64,000 nucleotides of DNA, from NCBI RefSeq assembly GCF_009498035.1, contig NZ_CP034550.1, positions 7,688,001 to 7,752,000 of the forward strand. Reading direction: 5' to 3'. Of this stretch, positions 10,084 to 18,478 are shown one piece after another. The DNA comes from Saccharothrix syringae. GTDB taxonomy: Bacteria > Actinomycetota > Actinomycetes > Mycobacteriales > Pseudonocardiaceae. The translations under genes and the position numbers were made by a program. Within the stretch, counting starts at the first letter, position 1. Each line of letters begins with the position of its first letter. The notes under the pieces were generated by a model. It was not told where the DNA came from. It searched no databases and worked only from the letters and a program-made list of their open reading frames with translations.

Positions 10084-10811
10084 CAGTGCCCACTCCCCTT
10101 CGCCGGAACGGCTGTGAAAATCCCGCGCCCGCCCTGGACGCCCTCGGTGTAGGTGGCGTCGAGGCCGGCGGCGGCGAACGCGCCCTCGTACTCGGCCCGG
10201 GTGAACAGCCGGTGCCGGTACCGCTCGCTGACGTGCCGCACGCCGCTCTTCGGGTCGGCGACGAGGAAGTGCACGTCCATGTCCCACATGTCGCCGTCGC
10301 GCGCGGTGTGCGAGACGCGGCTGATGGTCGTCCCGCCCGCCTCGACGACGTCCGCGGCGACGTGGCCGTCGAGGAAGTTCTCCCGGAACCAGCGCGGTTC
10401 CACCACGACGACACCGCCCGCGGCCACGTGCCGCGCGAAGCACCTCAGCGCGCCGGTCAGCTCGGCCACGCTCGCGCAGTGCGCGATGGAGGCGAACAGG
10501 CAGACCACGGCGTCGAACCGGCGACCCAGGTCGAACGACCGCATGTCGCCCCGGTGCAGCGGGACGCCGGGCAGCTTGCCCCCGGCCACCGCCAGCATCG
10601 ACTCGGACAGGTCCAGGCCCACCACGTGGTCGAACAGCCCGGCGAAGGTCACCAGGTGGGCGCCCGTGCCGCAGCCGACGTCGAGCAGCGAGCGCGCGTG
10701 CGGCGCCCGCTCGCGGACCACCTTGGTGACGTACTCGGCCTCGGCGGGGTAGTCCTTGCCGCGCAGCACGTACAGGTCGTCGTGGATCGGCGCGACCTCA
10801 GGTCCGTACAC
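10083..10811 (-). CDS. TDP-aminosugar N-methyltransferase (SAM-dependent)
   Basis: Class I SAM methyltransferase of 242 residues in the family of DesVI/TylM1-type N,N-dimethyltransferases. The SAM-binding glycine loop is [12 protein letters not shown], with an acidic end of strand 2 in [11 protein letters not shown]. The N-terminal [20 protein letters not shown] is characteristic of this sugar-modifying group, which typically begins with a tyrosine-rich, substrate-covering segment. The GTG start lies 14 nt inside the end of the ketoreductase gene. It would methylate the 3-amino group made by the neighbouring aminotransferase. Confidence 0.9.
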   Translation of the reverse strand: MYGPEVAPIHDDLYVLRGKDYPAEAEYVTKVVRERAPHARSLLDVGCGTGAHLVTFAGLFDHVVGLDLSESMLAVAGGKLPGVPLHRGDMRSFDLGRRFDAVVCLFASIAHCASVAELTGALRCFARHVAAGGVVVVEPRWFRENFLDGHVAADVVEAGGTTISRVSHTARDGDMWDMDVHFLVADPKSGVRHVSERYRHRLFTRAEYEGAFAAAGLDATYTEGVQGGRGIFTAVPAKGSGH

Positions 10812-11784
10812 GGGTGGCCTCCCGGGTCAGCAACGCGGAGACGGTGCGGTCGACGGCCTCGGCCAGGGGCACCCGGGCGGACCAGCCGCAGGCGCGCCCG
10901 AACGGCTCCGGGTCGATGAACACGCCGAGGAAGTCGGTGTCCGGGGCGCCCGCGGGCGGCGGCACCGACACCACCTCGACCGGCGGCTCGCCGGTGTGCC
11001 GGGCGACCGAGCGGGCCACCAGGCGGAACACGTCGCCCAGCCGGTCGCCGCGGCCGGCGCCGACCAGCCAGTGCCTGCCGACCAGCGCGTCGGGCCGGTC
11101 CAGGGCGGCCAGGAACGCCGCGGCGACGTCCTCGACGTAGGTCACGTCGCGGGCGACCGTGCCGTCGTGCCACATGGTGATCGGCTCGCCGCGCAGCGCC
11201 CGGCGGGTCATCGCGCTCACCACGCCCACGTCGTCCGCGGCACCCAGCGCGCTGTGGCCGAACACCGTGGGCAGCCGCAGGCTGACGCCCCGGACCGCAC
11301 CCGCCGCGGTGGCGTCGAGCAGGACGCGTTCGGCCGCCAGCTTCTGGCGGTCGTACTCGGTGTCCGGCTCGTCCGGCTCGCTGCCGTCGAGCGGGCGGTC
11401 CGGCGGCCTGCCGACCTGCGAGGCGGCCCCGGCGAACACCACCAGCGGCGGCTCGGGCCGGGCGCCCAGCACGTCGACCAGGTCCCGCATCACGCCGACG
11501 GTCACCGCGGCGCTGCCCGCCGGGTCGCGCTCGGCGTCGCGCCAGCTCCCGCTGCTCTTGACGAAGTGCAGCACCGCGTCCGCGCCGGCCACGGCCTCGG
11601 CCAGCCGGGCACGGTCGGTCAGGTCGGCCGGCACCACCTCCACGTCGGCCACCGCCTGCTCGGGCGGCTCGTACGACCCGCGGGCCACGGCGCGCAGCCG
11701 GACCGGCCGCCGCGCCAGCAGCCCGGTGACGACCGAGCCCACGTAGCCCGACGCGCCGAGCACCACGACGAGTGGTCGCGTCAC
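10798..11784 (-). CDS. NDP-hexose 4-ketoreductase
   Basis: Extended SDR enzyme of 328 residues that reduces the C4 ketone of the TDP-deoxysugar as the last step before transfer. The Rossmann motif is VLGASGYVGSVV. The catalytic Tyr-Lys pair is probably in DTEYDRQKLAAE, and DVTYVEDVAAAFLAAL is the usual downstream segment. GTG at 11784 overlaps the 2,3-dehydratase stop as GTGA, and its own end overlaps the N-methyltransferase start by 14 nt. The stereochemistry of reduction is not predictable from sequence. Confidence 0.88.
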   Translation of the reverse strand: MTRPLVVVLGASGYVGSVVTGLLARRPVRLRAVARGSYEPPEQAVADVEVVPADLTDRARLAEAVAGADAVLHFVKSSGSWRDAERDPAGSAAVTVGVMRDLVDVLGARPEPPLVVFAGAASQVGRPPDRPLDGSEPDEPDTEYDRQKLAAERVLLDATAAGAVRGVSLRLPTVFGHSALGAADDVGVVSAMTRRALRGEPITMWHDGTVARDVTYVEDVAAAFLAALDRPDALVGRHWLVGAGRGDRLGDVFRLVARSVARHTGEPPVEVVSVPPPAGAPDTDFLGVFIDPEPFGRACGWSARVPLAEAVDRTVSALLTREATRVRT

Positions 11785-13187
11785 CGCGCCGCTCCCTTCA
11801 CCCCGGCCGCCACCAGGTCCCGCGCGGGCGCGGGCGTGGTGATCAGCGATCCCATGGCGGCCAGGAGGGTCCTGGCCTGCACGTTGACGTAGTGGCTGTG
11901 CCGCAGCAGCCCGGTGAGCTGGTGCAGGGTCATCCAGCGGAAGCCGGGGTGCTCGACGAGGTCGTCGGTCTCCACCACCAGGTAGCGGTTGCGGGTGTGG
12001 AAGAACCGGCCGCCCTCCTCGGACAGGACCGTGTCGTAGCGGACCGCGCCCGGCGGCGCGCCCAGCACCTCGTCGAGCAGCGGCGGCTTCGGGATGTCCC
12101 CGAGCACGTGGTTCTCCGGCGTGCACTGCACGGTCGGCGCCAGCTCGGCGACGTCGGAGAAGCCCGGCTCCACCCTGGTGCTGACCAGCACGTGCAGCAC
12201 GCCGTGGACGCGGGTCACCAGGAAGGCGGCCAGGCCGACGTCGCGCGCGGCGATCATCGGCTGGTCCCAGCGGCCGACCTCGCGCCCGCCCGCCTCGACC
12301 CGGACGCCGACGACGTCGAAGAACCGCCCGCTCTCGTGGGAGATCACGTCGCCGTCGTGGTGCCAGCCCGACAGCTCGGTCAGCGGCACCGGGCGCAGCT
12401 CCACGTCGGTGCGGGTGCGCACGTCGGTGATCCAGCTCAGCAGCTCCGGCGTGCCGTGCACGCTGCGCGGGTCGCCGCTGAGGGAGCGGATGAGCGAGAG
12501 CGTGAACTCGTCCCGGTCCAGCGCGACCGTCGGGCCCAGGGCCTCCAGCACCGGCAGGCACGACAGCACCGAGCGGGCGTCCATGTTGACCAGGTCCTCG
12601 ACCCGCAGCAGGTGGTGCAGCTCCGCCGCGGTCAGCCAGCCGAAGCCGTCGAGGACCGGCACCCGGCCGTCCACCTCGACGATCATGTTGCGGTTGCGCT
12701 TGCGCAGGAACCAGCTGCCCTGCTCGGACTGGCGGGCGTCGTAGACCACGCGGTGGCGCTGGTGCTCCCGGAAGTACTCCAGGTACGGCACCGCGCTGCC
12801 GCCGTGCACGCGGGTGTAGTTGCTGCGCGTGGCCTGCACCGTCGGCGAGACCTGGATGCCGTTGCGGTTGCCGGGCTCGGCCTTGAGCTGCATCAGGTAG
12901 TGCGGGACGCCGTCGAACCTCCTGGTCAGGATGCCCAGCACGCCGACCTCGGGCTGGTGGATGATCGGCTGCCGCCACCGCGGCACCGCGCCGCCGGGCA
13001 CGTGCACCTCGACGCCCTCGATGGTGAAGAACTTGCCGGAGGCGTGCCGGATCACCCCGGTGCCGGGGTCCGCGCGCCACTGCTCCAGCTCGCGCAGCGG
13101 CACGCGCCGCGCCTTGGTGAACATCCAGTTCCGGGCCGACTCCACCGACGCGAGGAAGTCGGCCAGTCCCGGCGTGGGGTGTTCCAT
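11781..13187 (-). CDS. NDP-hexose 2,3-dehydratase
   Basis: Removes the C2 hydroxyl of the TDP-4-keto-6-deoxyhexose, committing it to a 2-deoxysugar; 468 residues. The protein is built from two repeated halves, typical of EvaA/TylX3-type enzymes. Both halves carry the segment W(x)QPxI (RWRQPIIHQPEVG, RWDQPMIAARDVG), then VSPTVQATRSNY in the first and LAPTVQCTPENH in the second. It is the first of the five sugar genes to be transcribed and is coupled by GTGA to the 4-ketoreductase. With the aminotransferase and the lack of a 3-ketoreductase, it implies a 3-amino-2,3,6-trideoxy sugar. Confidence 0.94.
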   Translation of the reverse strand: MEHPTPGLADFLASVESARNWMFTKARRVPLRELEQWRADPGTGVIRHASGKFFTIEGVEVHVPGGAVPRWRQPIIHQPEVGVLGILTRRFDGVPHYLMQLKAEPGNRNGIQVSPTVQATRSNYTRVHGGSAVPYLEYFREHQRHRVVYDARQSEQGSWFLRKRNRNMIVEVDGRVPVLDGFGWLTAAELHHLLRVEDLVNMDARSVLSCLPVLEALGPTVALDRDEFTLSLIRSLSGDPRSVHGTPELLSWITDVRTRTDVELRPVPLTELSGWHHDGDVISHESGRFFDVVGVRVEAGGREVGRWDQPMIAARDVGLAAFLVTRVHGVLHVLVSTRVEPGFSDVAELAPTVQCTPENHVLGDIPKPPLLDEVLGAPPGAVRYDTVLSEEGGRFFHTRNRYLVVETDDLVEHPGFRWMTLHQLTGLLRHSHYVNVQARTLLAAMGSLITTPAPARDLVAAGVKGAAR

Positions 13188-13215
13188 CTCGCGGACCTCC
13201 CGGTTGTCGTCGACG

Positions 13216-14403
13216 TCAGGGGGAGAGCACGACCTCGGCCTCCGGGAAGCCGTTGAAGGCGAGGTTGGCCCACGGCCGCGGCTCGCGGGCCAGCCGGGCG
13301 TCGGGGTAGCGCGCCACCAGCGCGCCCACCGCCGTGGTGATCAGCCGGAGCGAGAAGTCCTTGCCCAGGCAGGTGTGCGGGCCGAAGCTGAACGACAGGA
13401 ACGGGTCGTCGGGACCCCGGTCGGGCGCCTGGTTGGCCGCGTTGAGGGCGACCAGCAGGCGGGTGCCCGGCTCGACGTGCTCGCCGTCGACCTCCACCCC
13501 GGACTCGGCGGCGCACAGCTTGAACCAGCCGTGCGTGCCGGAGTGCCGCTCCAGCATTCGCTGGACGAAGCCGGGGAGCATGTCCGGGTTGTCGTGCAGC
13601 TTGCGCCACCGCCCGGGGTCGGCGAGCGTGCGCACCACGACGTTGCCCAGGGTGTGCACGGTGCTGACGTAGCCGGCGTTGACGTGGCCGTAGATGTCGA
13701 GCCGGTCGGCGGGCGCCAACTCCGGGCGCAGGCCGAGGTAGCCGGTGATGATGTTGTGCCGGTGCGCGCCGCGCCGCATGTCCTCGCGGTTGCGCTCGAC
13801 GGCCTCCTGGCAGATCCGCCAGACCTGCGCCAGCTCGTGGACCAGCTTGCGCTGCTGCTCGGGGCCCGGCAGGCCCCACAGCATCTCGATCTGGCCCTGG
13901 AGCAGCACGGCCAGGTCGCCGACCAGGTCGGCGGGGATGCCGGTGCGCTCCTCCAGCGAGGAGCGGCGGGCCAGCGGCTCGATGAACCCCGCCACCACGT
14001 CCACCGGCCCGGTGCGGCCCTCCAGCGCGGCCAGCGCGTCGTCGACCAGCGCGGTCAGGTGCCGGCCGCGGTCGGCCGCGGCGAACGCCGACCTGGCCTG
14101 CCGCCGCTGCCGCCGGTGCTCCTCGCCGTCGAGGAACGCCATGCCCCTGGCGTCGCCCTGGCTGTGGAAGACCTCGCCGAGCCGCCGCCGGACGTCGGGT
14201 TCCGGGACGTAGAGCGGTGCCAGCGTGGCGGCGTTGCGGAAGTCGCCGTTGCGGGTGTCGAGCACCTGCCGGGCCGCCCGGTAGCCGCCCACGATCACCA
14301 CGCCCAGCGCCGGGTCGCGCACCGGGCCGCGGTGCAGCTCCTCGTACACCGCCTCGGGCGTGCCCCGCCCGACCGCCTCCCGGTAGCCGGTGAACTCGCG
14401 CAT
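13216..14403 (-). CDS. Cytochrome P450, atypical
   Basis: P450-fold protein of 395 residues with an intact heme loop FSFGPHTCLG, so heme binding is expected. Two other landmarks look wrong. The K-helix region reads QRMLERHSGTHGWFKL with no ExxR triad in register, and the I-helix region NAGYVSTVHTLGN lacks the usual acid-Thr pair. The segment between K-helix and heme loop is also short. It may be a P450 with unusual chemistry or an oxygenase needing a substrate-supplied proton route. It is not an EryCII-type helper, since those lose the heme Cys. ATG at 14403 overlaps the ABM oxygenase stop as ATGA. Confidence 0.82.
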   Translation of the reverse strand: MREFTGYREAVGRGTPEAVYEELHRGPVRDPALGVVIVGGYRAARQVLDTRNGDFRNAATLAPLYVPEPDVRRRLGEVFHSQGDARGMAFLDGEEHRRQRRQARSAFAAADRGRHLTALVDDALAALEGRTGPVDVVAGFIEPLARRSSLEERTGIPADLVGDLAVLLQGQIEMLWGLPGPEQQRKLVHELAQVWRICQEAVERNREDMRRGAHRHNIITGYLGLRPELAPADRLDIYGHVNAGYVSTVHTLGNVVVRTLADPGRWRKLHDNPDMLPGFVQRMLERHSGTHGWFKLCAAESGVEVDGEHVEPGTRLLVALNAANQAPDRGPDDPFLSFSFGPHTCLGKDFSLRLITTAVGALVARYPDARLAREPRPWANLAFNGFPEAEVVLSP

Positions 14404-15095
14404 CACCGGCTCACCGCCCCGGCCGCCGACCTGGTGTGCACCGGCCGGAAGGCGTTGGCCCAGCGGGACTTCACCAGCCCGCGACCGCGGCGGCGCAGGG
14501 CTTGGACGTCCGCCGGGCGCTGCTCCTCGGGCATGGTGTGGAACGCGTCGTAGGTCTCCTTGCTGTCCCACTGGGCGTAGTTGACGACGGTGGTGCCGTC
14601 GATGCCGCGCAGGATGGTGTGCGCGCGGTAGCCGGGCACGGACTTCACCCACTCGTCCGGCGTGGCCAGGACGTCGACCAGCTCGGCCTGGTGCCCGGGG
14701 TCGACGCCGAACACGATGATCACCACGTGGTCGTCGCGGTGCGGCCCGATCTCGACCGGCAGCACCAGGTCCGGGTGCGCCTGGCAGGCCACCACCTCAG
14801 TCCTGACCAGGTTCACCGAGGTCGAGAGGGCCCGGAACTCCGGGATGGTCTCGCTGCGGAAGGACTGCCCGGCGTACCGGGCCTCCAGCTCCTCCAGGCT
14901 GCGCCACTGCACGTAGTTCGCCGTGCCGAACCGGTCGACGCCGGCGTGCACCGTGGAGGAGACCCAGCCGGGGTACGCGGCGTTGTCCACGATGTCCCGC
15001 ATGGCGTCCACCAGGCGGTCCTGCTTGGTGGCCGAGTCGGTGTCGAACAGGTTGAACACGGTCAGGTAGCCGTCTTCCGGCGAGATGTACGCCAC
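14403..15095 (-). CDS. Tandem-domain antibiotic biosynthesis monooxygenase (ABM)
   Basis: Protein of 230 residues made of two ferredoxin-like ABM repeats. The first half includes WVSSTVHAGVDRFGTANYVQW and the second YRAHTILRGIDGTTVVNYAQW; key shared residues are V/I-N-Y-x-Q-W. Cofactor-free oxygenases of this family turn anthrones into quinones, and two-domain members act in ring oxidation or cleavage in angucycline-type pathways. Whether this one makes a quinone or cleaves a ring cannot be told. The start is GTG. It sits between the small unknown gene and the atypical P450, all in one operon. Confidence 0.8.
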   Translation of the reverse strand: MAYISPEDGYLTVFNLFDTDSATKQDRLVDAMRDIVDNAAYPGWVSSTVHAGVDRFGTANYVQWRSLEELEARYAGQSFRSETIPEFRALSTSVNLVRTEVVACQAHPDLVLPVEIGPHRDDHVVIIVFGVDPGHQAELVDVLATPDEWVKSVPGYRAHTILRGIDGTTVVNYAQWDSKETYDAFHTMPEEQRPADVQALRRRGRGLVKSRWANAFRPVHTRSAAGAVSR

Positions 15096-15141
15096 GATGC
15101 CGTCCGTTTCGTCGTCTGCGGTGGGCCTTCGACGGGGGCTT

Positions 15142-15498
15142 TCAAGTCCGGCTGCCGGCGGTCACCTCGGCGGTGATGGTGCGCAGCACGGTGCCCTCGG
15201 GGTCGGTGATGGTCGCGACGCTGTCGCCGCGGTAGCCGCCGTCGACCAGCTCGGCCCGGACCTCGATGTCCAGCAGGCCCGCCGCGCCCGCCCGCGGGTC
15301 CAGCCGCTCGGTGAGGCGGTAGGTGAACGTCCGCGGCCCGGTCGCGACCCACGTGCCGCGGCCGGTGCTGACCGGCGTGCGCAGGGTGACCGTGCCGTCG
15401 TCGGTGAAGGAGACGCTGATCTCGTCGGCGTTCCCGTCGTAGCGCGCCACGCCGGTCCAGTCGCCGACCGGGTTGGCCAACCGCACGTCGGTGGTCAT
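15142..15498 (-). CDS. Small beta-rich protein of unknown function
   Basis: A 118-residue protein that I do not recognise. It has no signal peptide or membrane segment. Alternating charged and hydrophobic residues, with motifs such as GDWTGVARYDG, GRGTWVATGPRTFTYRL and GDSVATITDPEG, suggest an all-beta, lipocalin-like fold. It lies between the ferredoxin reductase and ABM oxygenase genes with gaps of about 45 bp on either side, so it is probably co-expressed with the tailoring oxygenases and could bind a pathway intermediate. That role is inference from context only. Confidence 0.6.
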   Translation of the reverse strand: MTTDVRLANPVGDWTGVARYDGNADEISVSFTDDGTVTLRTPVSTGRGTWVATGPRTFTYRLTERLDPRAGAAGLLDIEVRAELVDGGYRGDSVATITDPEGTVLRTITAEVTAGSRT

Positions 15499-15543
15499 GC
15501 CGCGAACCGCCTTTCTGCCATGGGGTGAGGGGGTGGTGCCGGG

Positions 15544-16752
15544 TCAGCCGACGGCGGCGAGGCCGCTGCCGGACAGGGCCTCGACCGCCTCGGACCACCC
15601 GACGCGCTGCCTGATCCGGGCGCGGAACCGGGTCACGTCGGCCCGGCGGTTGACGCCCAGCACGCCGGCCAGCCGGTCGCCGTCGCGGTGGAGCGCGACG
15701 AAGCCGCGGCCGTCGGGGTCGCCGAACACGCGCACCCCGTCGGCGCCGGGCACGCCGGCGAACTGGATGCGGGCGCCGTACCAGTCCGACCACAGGTAGG
15801 GCACGACCTCGCACGGCTCGCTCGGCCCGGGGGTGACGGCGTTGCGGCCCGCGACCGCGCCCTGCTCGGCCGCGCCGGTCCAGTGCTCCAGCCGCATGTC
15901 GCGGTCGAACAGCGGGTTGTGCCAGCGCACCACGTCGCCCGCCGCGTGCACGCCGTCGGCGCCGGTGGCCAGCGCCCGGTCGCACACCACGCCGTCGTCG
16001 AGCCGCAGGCCCGAGCCGACCAGCCAGTCCGCGGCGGGTTCGGCGCCGATCCCGACCACGACGACGTCGGCGTCCAGCGCGGTCCCGTCGGAGAGCAGGA
16101 CCCGCGACACGCGGCCGTCCCCCTCGAACCCGGTGACCGAGACGCCGCACCGGAGGTCGGTGCCGTTGCGGGTGTGCAGCCGGGCGCACAGCTCGCCGAG
16201 GGCGGGCCCGAACGCCCGCGCGAGCGGGGTCGGCGCCGCCTCGACGACGGTGACCGCCGACCCCAGCGCCCGGGCGCTCGCCGCGACCTCCGAGCCGATG
16301 AACCCGGCGCCCACCACCACGGTGCGCCGCGCCGCGGCGAGGTCGCGCCGCAGGGCCAGCGCGTCGTCCAGGCCGCGCAGCACGTGCACGCCGGCCATGC
16401 CTTCGGCGCCCGGCAACGTCCGGGCGCGTGCTCCGGTCGCGATGACCATTGCGTCGTAAGGGATTTCGTCGCCGTCGTCCACGACGACGACCTTGCGGTC
16501 CGGGTCCAGGGCCGTCGCCCGCCGCCCGCCGAGCCACCGCGCGCCCAGCTCGGCCGGGTCGCGGTAGAACCGCGGCGCCGCACCCGGCGTGGTGAGGAAG
16601 GTCTTGGACAGCTCCGGGCGGTCGTAGGGCGGGTGCGGCTCGGCGCCCAGCAGGGTGATCGAGCCGGTGAACCCGGCGGCCCGCGCCGACTCGACGGCCC
16701 GCAGGCCGGCCAGCGAGGCGCCCACCACGACCAGTCGGGTGGTCGTGGCCAT
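15544..16752 (-). CDS. Ferredoxin reductase (FAD/NAD(P)H)
   Basis: Flavoprotein of 402 residues that passes electrons from NAD(P)H to the neighbouring ferredoxin for the P450. The N-terminal FAD motif is LVVVGASLAGLRAVESAR. A second nucleotide motif TVVVGAGFIGSEVAASAR lies near residue 145, and DGVHAAGDVVRW near residue 275 is the second FAD contact. This is the rubredoxin/ferredoxin reductase type found with class I P450 systems. ATG at 16752 overlaps the ferredoxin stop as ATGA. Confidence 0.93.
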   Translation of the reverse strand: MATTTRLVVVGASLAGLRAVESARAAGFTGSITLLGAEPHPPYDRPELSKTFLTTPGAAPRFYRDPAELGARWLGGRRATALDPDRKVVVVDDGDEIPYDAMVIATGARARTLPGAEGMAGVHVLRGLDDALALRRDLAAARRTVVVGAGFIGSEVAASARALGSAVTVVEAAPTPLARAFGPALGELCARLHTRNGTDLRCGVSVTGFEGDGRVSRVLLSDGTALDADVVVVGIGAEPAADWLVGSGLRLDDGVVCDRALATGADGVHAAGDVVRWHNPLFDRDMRLEHWTGAAEQGAVAGRNAVTPGPSEPCEVVPYLWSDWYGARIQFAGVPGADGVRVFGDPDGRGFVALHRDGDRLAGVLGVNRRADVTRFRARIRQRVGWSEAVEALSGSGLAAVG

Positions 16753-16949
16753 CAGCGGTCGAGGGCCAGTGCGGCGATCGGGCAGACCCGCACGGCGTCG
16801 CGCGCCCGGTCTTCCTGCCCCGCCGGGACGAGCCCGCCCTCGGGCAGCACGACCAGCTCGCCGTCGTCGTCGAGGTGGAACAGGTCCGGTGCGGCGTCGA
16901 CGCACATGCCGTGCCCCTCGCACCGGGCCTGCTCGACCGTGATCCTCAT
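16752..16949 (-). CDS. P450-type ferredoxin, probably 3Fe-4S
   Basis: Small ferredoxin of 65 residues. Cys residues occur in ARCEGHGMCVDAAPDLF and VRVCPIAAL. The second ligand position of a 4Fe-4S motif is replaced (C-x2-G-x2-C rather than C-x2-C-x2-C), the usual sign of a 3Fe-4S cluster in actinobacterial P450 partners. It lies 32 bp after the P450 gene and is coupled to the reductase gene, making a complete P450-ferredoxin-reductase set. Confidence 0.94.
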   Translation of the reverse strand: MRITVEQARCEGHGMCVDAAPDLFHLDDDGELVVLPEGGLVPAGQEDRARDAVRVCPIAALALDR

Positions 16950-16981
16950 GTGCTCTCTCCCTCCGGGAACCCCGCGCCCGG

Positions 16982-18163
16982 TCACGTGTGCAGGACGACG
17001 TCCATCCGCGCGATGCCGCGGATGGTGTTGTGCAGCCGCCACTCCGGTTCGCCGACCTCGATCCGGCGCACCCTGGCCGCCAGCGACCGCAGCAGCGAGT
17101 GCGCCTCCAGCCGGGACAGGCCCTGGCCGACGCAGCCGTGGACGCCGTGGCCGAACGCCAGGTGCTCCGCGGCGTCGGGGCGCCGGACGTCGAAGGTGTC
17201 CGGGTCCGCCCAGCGGTGCTCGTCGCGGTTGGCCGAGCCGTTGAGCAGCAGGACCCTGGTGCCCTCGGCGAGCGCGACGCCGCCCAGCTCGCAGTCCCGC
17301 GCGACCAGCCGGGTGAAGCCGCGCAGCGGTGATTCGACCCGCAGCACCTCGTTGAAGGCGTTGGGGATCAGCGACTCGTCGGCGCGCACCGCGTCCCACT
17401 GGTCCGGGTGCGCGCCGAGCAGGTGCAACATGCCGGCCAGCGCGCTGACCGAGGTGTCCAGGGAGGGCACCAGGAAGTCGCCCAGCAGCGCGGGCAGCAT
17501 GTGCTCGTCGATGCCGACCTCGTGGGCGTCCGCGACGAGCCGCGCGCCCCAGCTGTCCGGCCGCAGGTTGCCCGGGATCGACATCCGGTGCAGGAAACCG
17601 CCCATCTCCTGGAGCAGCGGCACCCCGGACAGGGTCCGCTCGTTGGGCGGGCCCAGGGCGTTGAACCCGGCCGAGGCCCAGTCCAGCAGCCGCTCGCGCC
17701 CCTCGTCGACCGGCCACCCGAGCAGGTCGGGCACCAGCGACAGCGGGAATGCCTGGCCGAAGTCGGTCACGGCGTCGAACGCGCCGCGCCCGATCAGCTC
17801 GTCCACCAGCCGGTCGGCCCACTGCCGGACGTAGTCGTGGAACCGGCGCAGCGCCTTGGGCGTGAGGTGGCGGGAGACCAGCGCCCGGGCCTGCGTGTGG
17901 TACGGCGGGTCGCTGGTGATGCAACTGCCCTTCTGGGCCTGGTTGAGCCGGTCGGTGAGCCCCACGCCGGCACCGGACCGGAAGGTCCGGTGGTCGTGCA
18001 GCGCCTGGTAGACCTCCCGGTACCGGGTCACGGCCCAGACCTCGTACCGCGACAGCCACACCACCGGGCCGATCGCGCGCAGCTCCCGGTAGTGGCGGTG
18101 CGGGTCCAGGATGGCCGCGTCGTGGTAGAGGTCGAGGTCGGACGCGGGAATGGTCGTGGTCAC
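16982..18163 (-). CDS. Cytochrome P450 (canonical, class I)
   Basis: P450 of 393 residues with all landmarks: an I-helix region ending in SLDTS, an ExxR triad in EVLRVESPLRGFTR and the heme loop FGHGVHGCVG. It probably hydroxylates or oxidatively couples the polyketide using the ferredoxin and reductase encoded next. I chose GTG 18163 because TGGAG lies 6 nt before it and because upstream sequence is AT-richer and not conserved-looking. It is the first gene of the long minus-strand operon that continues to the edge of the window. Confidence 0.92.
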   Translation of the reverse strand: MTTTIPASDLDLYHDAAILDPHRHYRELRAIGPVVWLSRYEVWAVTRYREVYQALHDHRTFRSGAGVGLTDRLNQAQKGSCITSDPPYHTQARALVSRHLTPKALRRFHDYVRQWADRLVDELIGRGAFDAVTDFGQAFPLSLVPDLLGWPVDEGRERLLDWASAGFNALGPPNERTLSGVPLLQEMGGFLHRMSIPGNLRPDSWGARLVADAHEVGIDEHMLPALLGDFLVPSLDTSVSALAGMLHLLGAHPDQWDAVRADESLIPNAFNEVLRVESPLRGFTRLVARDCELGGVALAEGTRVLLLNGSANRDEHRWADPDTFDVRRPDAAEHLAFGHGVHGCVGQGLSRLEAHSLLRSLAARVRRIEVGEPEWRLHNTIRGIARMDVVLHT

Positions 18164-18478
18164 CGAAACTCCATTCGACGGTTCGGTGCTTGGTGAAAAT
18201 TCAACGTTTTCGCGCCCGGCCGAGGGCCGGCGCGGGGATTGCTTCGGGCCTTGATGGAAATGCGCACAGCCGCGGCGGAGAAGAGCCGGGCGGCCGGAAT
18301 CGGGGGAAAAATCCCCGTGATCGATCGGCACACTGCGCCGACGTTATGACCAATACTCTTGGCCGACCCGCCCGGTGTCAACACCGCGCGACGGGAACCT
18401 CCCGGGAGTCGAACGGGAACCAAATGGGAACGGCCCGGACGAGCATGGCCGGCGAACATCACTCGGATGGGGGCTGAG
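18164..18478. promoter_or_regulatory. Divergent control region of the polyketide operon
   Basis: This 315-bp spacer separates the P450 gene (leftward) from the HTH gene (rightward) and is clearly AT-richer than its surroundings between 18180 and 18360. It contains a small hairpin CGGGG-GAAAAAT-CCCCG at 18301-18317 and a set of 11-bp-spaced heptamers at 18392-18431. The long leftward operon must start here because no other gap upstream of its genes is large enough for a strong promoter. I could not assign a single best -10 box for that operon. Confidence 0.6.
18392..18431 (+). promoter_or_regulatory. Four direct heptamers, candidate SARP binding site
   Basis: Heptamers CGGGAAC, CGGGAGT, CGGGAAC and TGGGAAC begin at 18392, 18403, 18414 and 18425, each separated by exactly 4 bp. 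Direct heptamers at 11-bp spacing, one per helical turn, are the known target form of SARP activators, which bind just upstream of the -10 box. A weak -10 candidate (GAGCAT, 18441-18446) lies 9 bp after the last repeat. The SARP gene at 19951-22995 is the obvious candidate regulator. Confidence 0.6.

Noticed and set aside
13216..14403. Glycosyltransferase helper protein (EryCII/DesVIII type)
   Set aside because: Those P450 homologues lack the heme Cys, whereas FSFGPHTCLG is intact here, and the gene is not next to the glycosyltransferase.
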